A program made the position numbers and the translations under genes. The notes beneath the pieces are model-generated. The model was not told where the DNA came from, searched no databases, and saw only the letters and a program-made list of their open reading frames with translations. From Runella slithyformis DSM 19594 (lineage in GTDB: Bacteria > Bacteroidota > Bacteroidia > Cytophagales > Spirosomataceae), in assembly GCF_000218895.1 (NCBI RefSeq), contig NC_015703.1:2865001-2929000 (forward strand): a stretch of DNA of 64,000 nucleotides, given 5' to 3'. Positions 60,532-64,000 of this stretch are shown piece after piece. Every line of letters starts with the position of its first letter. The first letter of the stretch is position 1.

Positions 60532-62703
60532 ATGTCAATCCCATTCTCACCAAACGTCAGTGAAGCTGCCCGGCGCGATATATTGGAACTGGAAAGCAAA
60601 ATCAGTGTATTTCGGAGCGGTGATGTACCCGAAGAAGCGTTTCGTAAATTCCGCCTGGCTCGCGGAGTCTACGGACAGCGTCAACCGGGGGTACAGATGA
60701 TCCGCATCAAATTGCCTTACGGGCGCATCACCGCCGACCAATTGGTGCGGATTGCGGATTGTTCTGATAAATACGCGACGGGCAATCTCCACGCGACCAC
60801 CCGTCAGGATATTCAGCTGCACTTCGTAAAATTGGCGGATTCGCCGGCACTCTGGGCGGAATTGGAAGATGCCCATATCACGTTACGGGAAGCCTGCGGG
60901 AACACCGTGCGGAACGTTACCGCTTCGGCCCGTGCCGGCATTGATCCCGAAGAGCCTTTTGATGTAACGCCTCACGCCCACGCTATTTTTGACTACTTTC
61001 TGCGCAACCCGATCTGTCAGGACATGGGCCGCAAGTTTAAGATCGCGGTTTCCTCCTCTGAAAAAGACTCTGCTTATGCTTTCATGCACGATGTAGGCCT
61101 GATTCCGTTGGTGCGTTATGCCGAAGACGGCACTCCCATCCACGGCTTTAAAGTGTTGGTAGGCGGCGGCTTAGGGGCACAGCCTCTTTTGGCACAGGTA
61201 GCGCATGAGTTTCTGGAGGAGCAATTTGTGATACCGTTTATCGAAGCCGTCATCCGTGTGTTTGATCGTTATGGCGAGCGGGTACGTCGCCACAAAGCCC
61301 GGATGAAATTCCTGTTGGCTGACATCGGCCTGGAAGAATTTTTAAAAAGAGTGGAGGAAGAGCAAAAAGCCCTGAAAAATAAGGAATATACTATTCCGAC
61401 GCTGCCTTTCCCGATATCTGAGGTAAAAGCAGGCGAGAGTACATTGACCAAAGAGGACCTGATCGCAGCTGCGCCGGATTTGAACTCTCCGTATACACAT
61501 TGGTTGAAAACCAACGTATTTGAACAAAAACAAAAAGGATGGTACGCGGTTCAATTACGAGTATTGTTGGGTGATATGCACTCTTCCACCGCTCGTCAAC
61601 TGGCCGAAATCGTGCGCGAATACGCCGCCGACGATATTCGGGTAACGGTCAATCAGGGATACATTCTCCGCTTCGTAAAAGCCGACGATCTTCCGGCCAT
61701 TTATGACAGACTTCAGGCGCTCGGTTTGGCGGAGCCCGGGTTTGATACTACGGCCGATATTACAACCTGCCCGGGTACGGATACCTGCAACCTGGCGATT
61801 TCGAGCAGCTACGGCATTACCCGTGTGCTGGAAACCATGATGAAGGAGGAGTTTCCCGACATTATTTACAACAACGATATCAAGATCAAAATAAGCGGCT
61901 GTATGAATGGCTGCGGTCAGCACAGTGCTTCCAATATCGGCTTTCACGGCAGTTCCATTAAAAACGGCAAGTTTGTGCTGCCCGCGCTGCAGGTATTGTT
62001 AGGCGGAGGCTTCAACGGAGCGGGAGAAGGAATGATGGGGGACAAAGTCATTAAATTGCCTACCAAAAGAGGCCCCGCGGCGCTGAGAACGCTTTTGCTT
62101 GATTACGAAACTAACGCCTACGAAGGAGAATATTACAACGATTATTTCCTGCGTCAGGGCAACAAATATTTCTATTCGATGCTGAAACCTCTGGCTGACT
62201 TAACGACCGTAGTGAGCAGCGATTATGTCGATTGGGACCATGAAGAGCCGTTTCAGACCGAAGTAGGGGTAGGAGAATGTGCAAGTGTACTTATTGACTT
62301 GGTGGCGACAACGATCATTGAGGCCAATGACAAGCTTGCCTGGGCCAACGAAAATCTCGAAAAAGCCATTTGGGCCGACGCCATTTATCACGCTTACAAT
62401 GTATTCGTGACGGGAGCCAAAGCCTTATTGGTAAGCAAAGGCATACCGACCAATACCCAATACGGTATTGTCAGAGACTTTGACGAACATTTCGGCGCGG
62501 ATTTCAGCGATCTTTCCGAAGGCGCTTCGTTTAAAGAACTGGTGTTCAGCATCAATAAAAACGAACCGACCGAAGCCTTTGCCCGCGAATTTGTGGCTAA
62601 AGCTACCCGATTTGTCGAAAAGGTGAACGCGATTCGCCGGCAACAGTTGGAAAGTGAAGGAGAGCCTGAATTGGCGCTCGTTGAGTTTGGAAAAGACAGT
62701 TAA
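60532..62703 (+). CDS. Siroheme-containing sulfite/nitrite reductase (ferredoxin-type)
   Basis: 723 residues, longer than E. coli CysI. Two ferredoxin-reductase-like halves carry the conserved PGVQMIRIKLPYGRITADQL and YRFVKADDL-like regions. The Fe4S4-siroheme ligands are seen as TCPGTDTC (CX5C, about residues 411-417) and SGCMNGCGQHS (CX3C, about 456-460). It reduces sulfite to sulfide or nitrite to ammonia with six electrons. A siroheme-methyltransferase and a MoeB/ThiF gene follow, favouring sulfur assimilation; a nitrite substrate remains possible. The start follows an A-rich leader. Confidence 0.9.
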   Translation: MSIPFSPNVSEAARRDILELESKISVFRSGDVPEEAFRKFRLARGVYGQRQPGVQMIRIKLPYGRITADQLVRIADCSDKYATGNLHATTRQDIQLHFVKLADSPALWAELEDAHITLREACGNTVRNVTASARAGIDPEEPFDVTPHAHAIFDYFLRNPICQDMGRKFKIAVSSSEKDSAYAFMHDVGLIPLVRYAEDGTPIHGFKVLVGGGLGAQPLLAQVAHEFLEEQFVIPFIEAVIRVFDRYGERVRRHKARMKFLLADIGLEEFLKRVEEEQKALKNKEYTIPTLPFPISEVKAGESTLTKEDLIAAAPDLNSPYTHWLKTNVFEQKQKGWYAVQLRVLLGDMHSSTARQLAEIVREYAADDIRVTVNQGYILRFVKADDLPAIYDRLQALGLAEPGFDTTADITTCPGTDTCNLAISSSYGITRVLETMMKEEFPDIIYNNDIKIKISGCMNGCGQHSASNIGFHGSSIKNGKFVLPALQVLLGGGFNGAGEGMMGDKVIKLPTKRGPAALRTLLLDYETNAYEGEYYNDYFLRQGNKYFYSMLKPLADLTTVVSSDYVDWDHEEPFQTEVGVGECASVLIDLVATTIIEANDKLAWANENLEKAIWADAIYHAYNVFVTGAKALLVSKGIPTNTQYGIVRDFDEHFGADFSDLSEGASFKELVFSINKNEPTEAFAREFVAKATRFVEKVNAIRRQQLESEGEPELALVEFGKDS

Positions 62704-62716
62704 GAACGGAAAGAAA

Positions 62717-63460
62717 ATGAAAGTTACGCTTATTGGAGCAGGGCCGGGCGATCCGGAGTTGATCACGCTGAAAGGCATCAGGGCATTGGAATCGGCCGAC
62801 GTTGTGCTGCACGATGCACTCTCAAGTACAGAGTTGCTGGAGTATTGCAGGCCCGAGTGCGTCATTGTCAACGTGGGAAAACGCTTTGCGCAGCATAGCT
62901 GCAATCAGGATGTGATCAATCACCTGATCGTGGAATACGCCCAACAGTACGGCCATGTAGTGCGTCTCAAAGGAGGTGACCCGTTCATTTTCGGTCGTGG
63001 GTATGAAGAGATGGAATACGCTCAACGCCACGGCATTGAGGTGCAGGTAGTACCCGGTATTTCGAGCAGTTATGCCGTTCCGGCACTGGCGGGAATTCCG
63101 TTGACCACGCGTGGTCTGAGTGAAAGTTTTTGGGTAGTGACCGGTACCACCAAAGACCACAAGCTTTCCAATGATTTGGCGCTGGCAGCGCAATCATCGG
63201 CAACGGTTGTGGTATTGATGGGCATGCACAAGCTTCCCGAAATTGTAGAAACCTACGCCCAACTCGGAAAGATAGACTTACCCGTCGCAATTATTCAGAA
63301 CGGTACCCGTCCGGAGGAGAAAATAGTGACCGGAAAGGTTGGAAATATTCTTCAATTAGTTCAGGCCGAAGGGATTGGCTCACCGGCCATCATTGTGCTG
63401 GGAGCCGTGGCTCAATTGGCCGATAACGTAAAAAAGCTTACTCAGTTAGTGAATTATTAA
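62717..63460 (+). CDS. cobA: Uroporphyrinogen-III C-methyltransferase (CobA/SUMT)
   Basis: 247 residues from MKVTLIGAGPGDPELITLKG, 13 bases after the reductase stop. The SAM-binding GAGPGDPELITLKG near residue 8 and the signature VRLKGGDPFIFGRGYEE (about residues 82-98) and GIPLTTRGLS place it with SUMT. It methylates uroporphyrinogen III to precorrin-2, the first step to siroheme for the upstream reductase. No CysG-like oxidase/ferrochelatase is fused. The pair forms an obvious functional unit. Confidence 0.93.
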   Translation: MKVTLIGAGPGDPELITLKGIRALESADVVLHDALSSTELLEYCRPECVIVNVGKRFAQHSCNQDVINHLIVEYAQQYGHVVRLKGGDPFIFGRGYEEMEYAQRHGIEVQVVPGISSSYAVPALAGIPLTTRGLSESFWVVTGTTKDHKLSNDLALAAQSSATVVVLMGMHKLPEIVETYAQLGKIDLPVAIIQNGTRPEEKIVTGKVGNILQLVQAEGIGSPAIIVLGAVAQLADNVKKLTQLVNY

Positions 63461-63488
63461 CCCACTCTTAATGAAGTACCTTTGCCTG

Positions 63489-63525
63489 AGCGGTTTTTGA
63501 GCGAAAGCTTAAAAACCGCTTTTTT
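63489..63525 (+). terminator. Rho-independent terminator after cobA
   Basis: AGCGGTTTTT pairs with AAAAACCGCT and is followed by TTTTT. It closes the reductase-cobA transcript before the MoeB/ThiF promoter. Confidence 0.85.
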
Positions 63526-63561
63526 GATGGATAATGCCTCGTCTGATGGGCGTTTTCTTCC

Positions 63562-63592
63562 TTTGGATTGACTTATTTGTCCGTTATTTTTG
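63562..63592 (+). promoter_or_regulatory. Promoter of the moeB/thiF-family gene
   Basis: TTTG (63562-63565), 19-base spacer and TATTTTTG (63585-63592) exactly fit the Bacteroidota consensus. The ATG lies 53 bases beyond the -7 element. Confidence 0.7.
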
Positions 63593-63645
63593 TTGGACAT
63601 TACAACGAACAGAAACCTGATTTTATATAAACCAACAAACATACA

Positions 63646-64000
63646 ATGCTCTCTTCGGACGAATTGCGTCGTTATAGCCGCCATTTATTGATTCCCGAAT
63701 TTGGGAATGAAGGCCAGGAACGGCTCAAAGCAGCGCGGGTGCTGGTCATCGGTTGCGGTGGTTTGGGCAGCCCGATTTTGCTGTACCTGGCCGCTGCCGG
63801 TGTAGGTACCCTTGGCATTATCGACGGCGACCGCGTAGATGAGAGCAACCTGCAGCGCCAAATTTTGTACGGAACGGATTCCATTGGCAAAGCCAAAGTG
63901 GAAGAAACCGCCAATCGTCTGCGTACTCTTAATCCTTTTTGCACAATTGAACCGTACTTTGAGCTGCTTACGGCTCAAAATGCCCTGGCCATTTTGGCAC
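63646..64000 (+). CDS. MoeB/ThiF-family adenylyltransferase (5' part, cut by window edge)
   Basis: The first 118 residues show the E1-like adenylyltransferase fold: ELRRYSRHLLIPEFG, nucleotide-binding VLVIGCGGLGSPILLYLAAAGVGTLGIIDGD, and DESNLQRQILYGTDSIGKAK, with the catalytic Asp in GIIDGD. Such enzymes adenylate the C-terminal glycine of MoaD/ThiS-like sulfur carriers. It may make molybdopterin, thiamine, or sulfur-carrier adenylate; a rhodanese domain might follow beyond the window. The position after siroheme and sulfite reductase genes fits sulfur transfer. Confidence 0.85.
   Translation, partial: MLSSDELRRYSRHLLIPEFGNEGQERLKAARVLVIGCGGLGSPILLYLAAAGVGTLGIIDGDRVDESNLQRQILYGTDSIGKAKVEETANRLRTLNPFCTIEPYFELLTAQNALAILA

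Overview
The window comes from a Bacteroidota chromosome, most likely order Cytophagales and perhaps close to Runella or another Spirosomataceae member (this is an inference). The support is a SusC/SusD pair, a secreted protease with a type IX secretion (T9SS) C-terminal domain, many SPII lipoproteins, a DUF5916 protein, tandem SulP carriers with a beta carbonic anhydrase, and promoters resembling the Bacteroidota form TTTG-N19..21-TAnnTTTG. I found no rRNA, tRNA, CRISPR array, prophage or complete IS element. No gene-free stretch exceeds 300 bases; the longest gaps (32975-33230, 33822-34055, 60273-60531) hold palindromes, a terminator or a probable leader.

Layout. 0.2-10 kb: exported hydrolases and cell-wall or nucleoside enzymes (CocE-type hydrolase, a 10-fold Asp-box protein, a GHL10 lipoprotein, an exported DUF62 SAM hydrolase, a NamZ-like muramidase). 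10-18.5 kb: three SulP anion carriers and a carbonic anhydrase, with an acyl-ACP desaturase, a PlsC-type acyltransferase and a small secreted peptide between them. The last two carriers and the anhydrase look like one bicarbonate-handling operon. 18.5-30.7 kb: a DUF5916 outer-membrane protein, a TlpA-like thioredoxin, transporters (MFS, NCS1, RhaT), a Gfo/Idh/MocA oxidoreductase, two exported xylose-isomerase-like TIM barrels and an atypical ABC ATPase.

30.8-37.6 kb: recG, a RAYT (REP-associated tyrosine transposase) flanked by its probable REP palindromes, uvrD/pcrA, a Uma2 nuclease and ruvA. 37.6-49.9 kb is a long minus-strand run, in transcription order nadE, mgsA, trpG, hldA/rfaE1, a xisH remnant with xisI, hemC, trpD, Uma2, trpC, trpF, trpB, then a DUF2306 membrane protein, small genes and ruvA. 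The tryptophan genes are interleaved with heptose, haem and selfish-looking genes; trpE and trpA are not in the window. 50-51.7 kb: a glycosyltransferase preceded by a redoxin-family gene broken by a one-base frameshift.

51.9-60.3 kb: a nutrient-uptake operon of a SusC-like TonB receptor, a SusD-like lipoprotein, two more lipoproteins and an M43 metalloprotease with PKD and T9SS sorting domains, suggesting protein or peptide use. 60.5-64 kb: siroheme-dependent sulfite/nitrite reductase, uroporphyrinogen-III methyltransferase, and the start of a MoeB/ThiF-family gene cut by the window edge, a sulfur/siroheme module.

The observations most worth following are the RAYT with flanking and possibly dispersed REP palindromes, four phased 11-bp repeats before the first sulP, the XisH tail left upstream of XisI, the frameshifted redoxin, and a signal-peptide-bearing SAM hydrolase.
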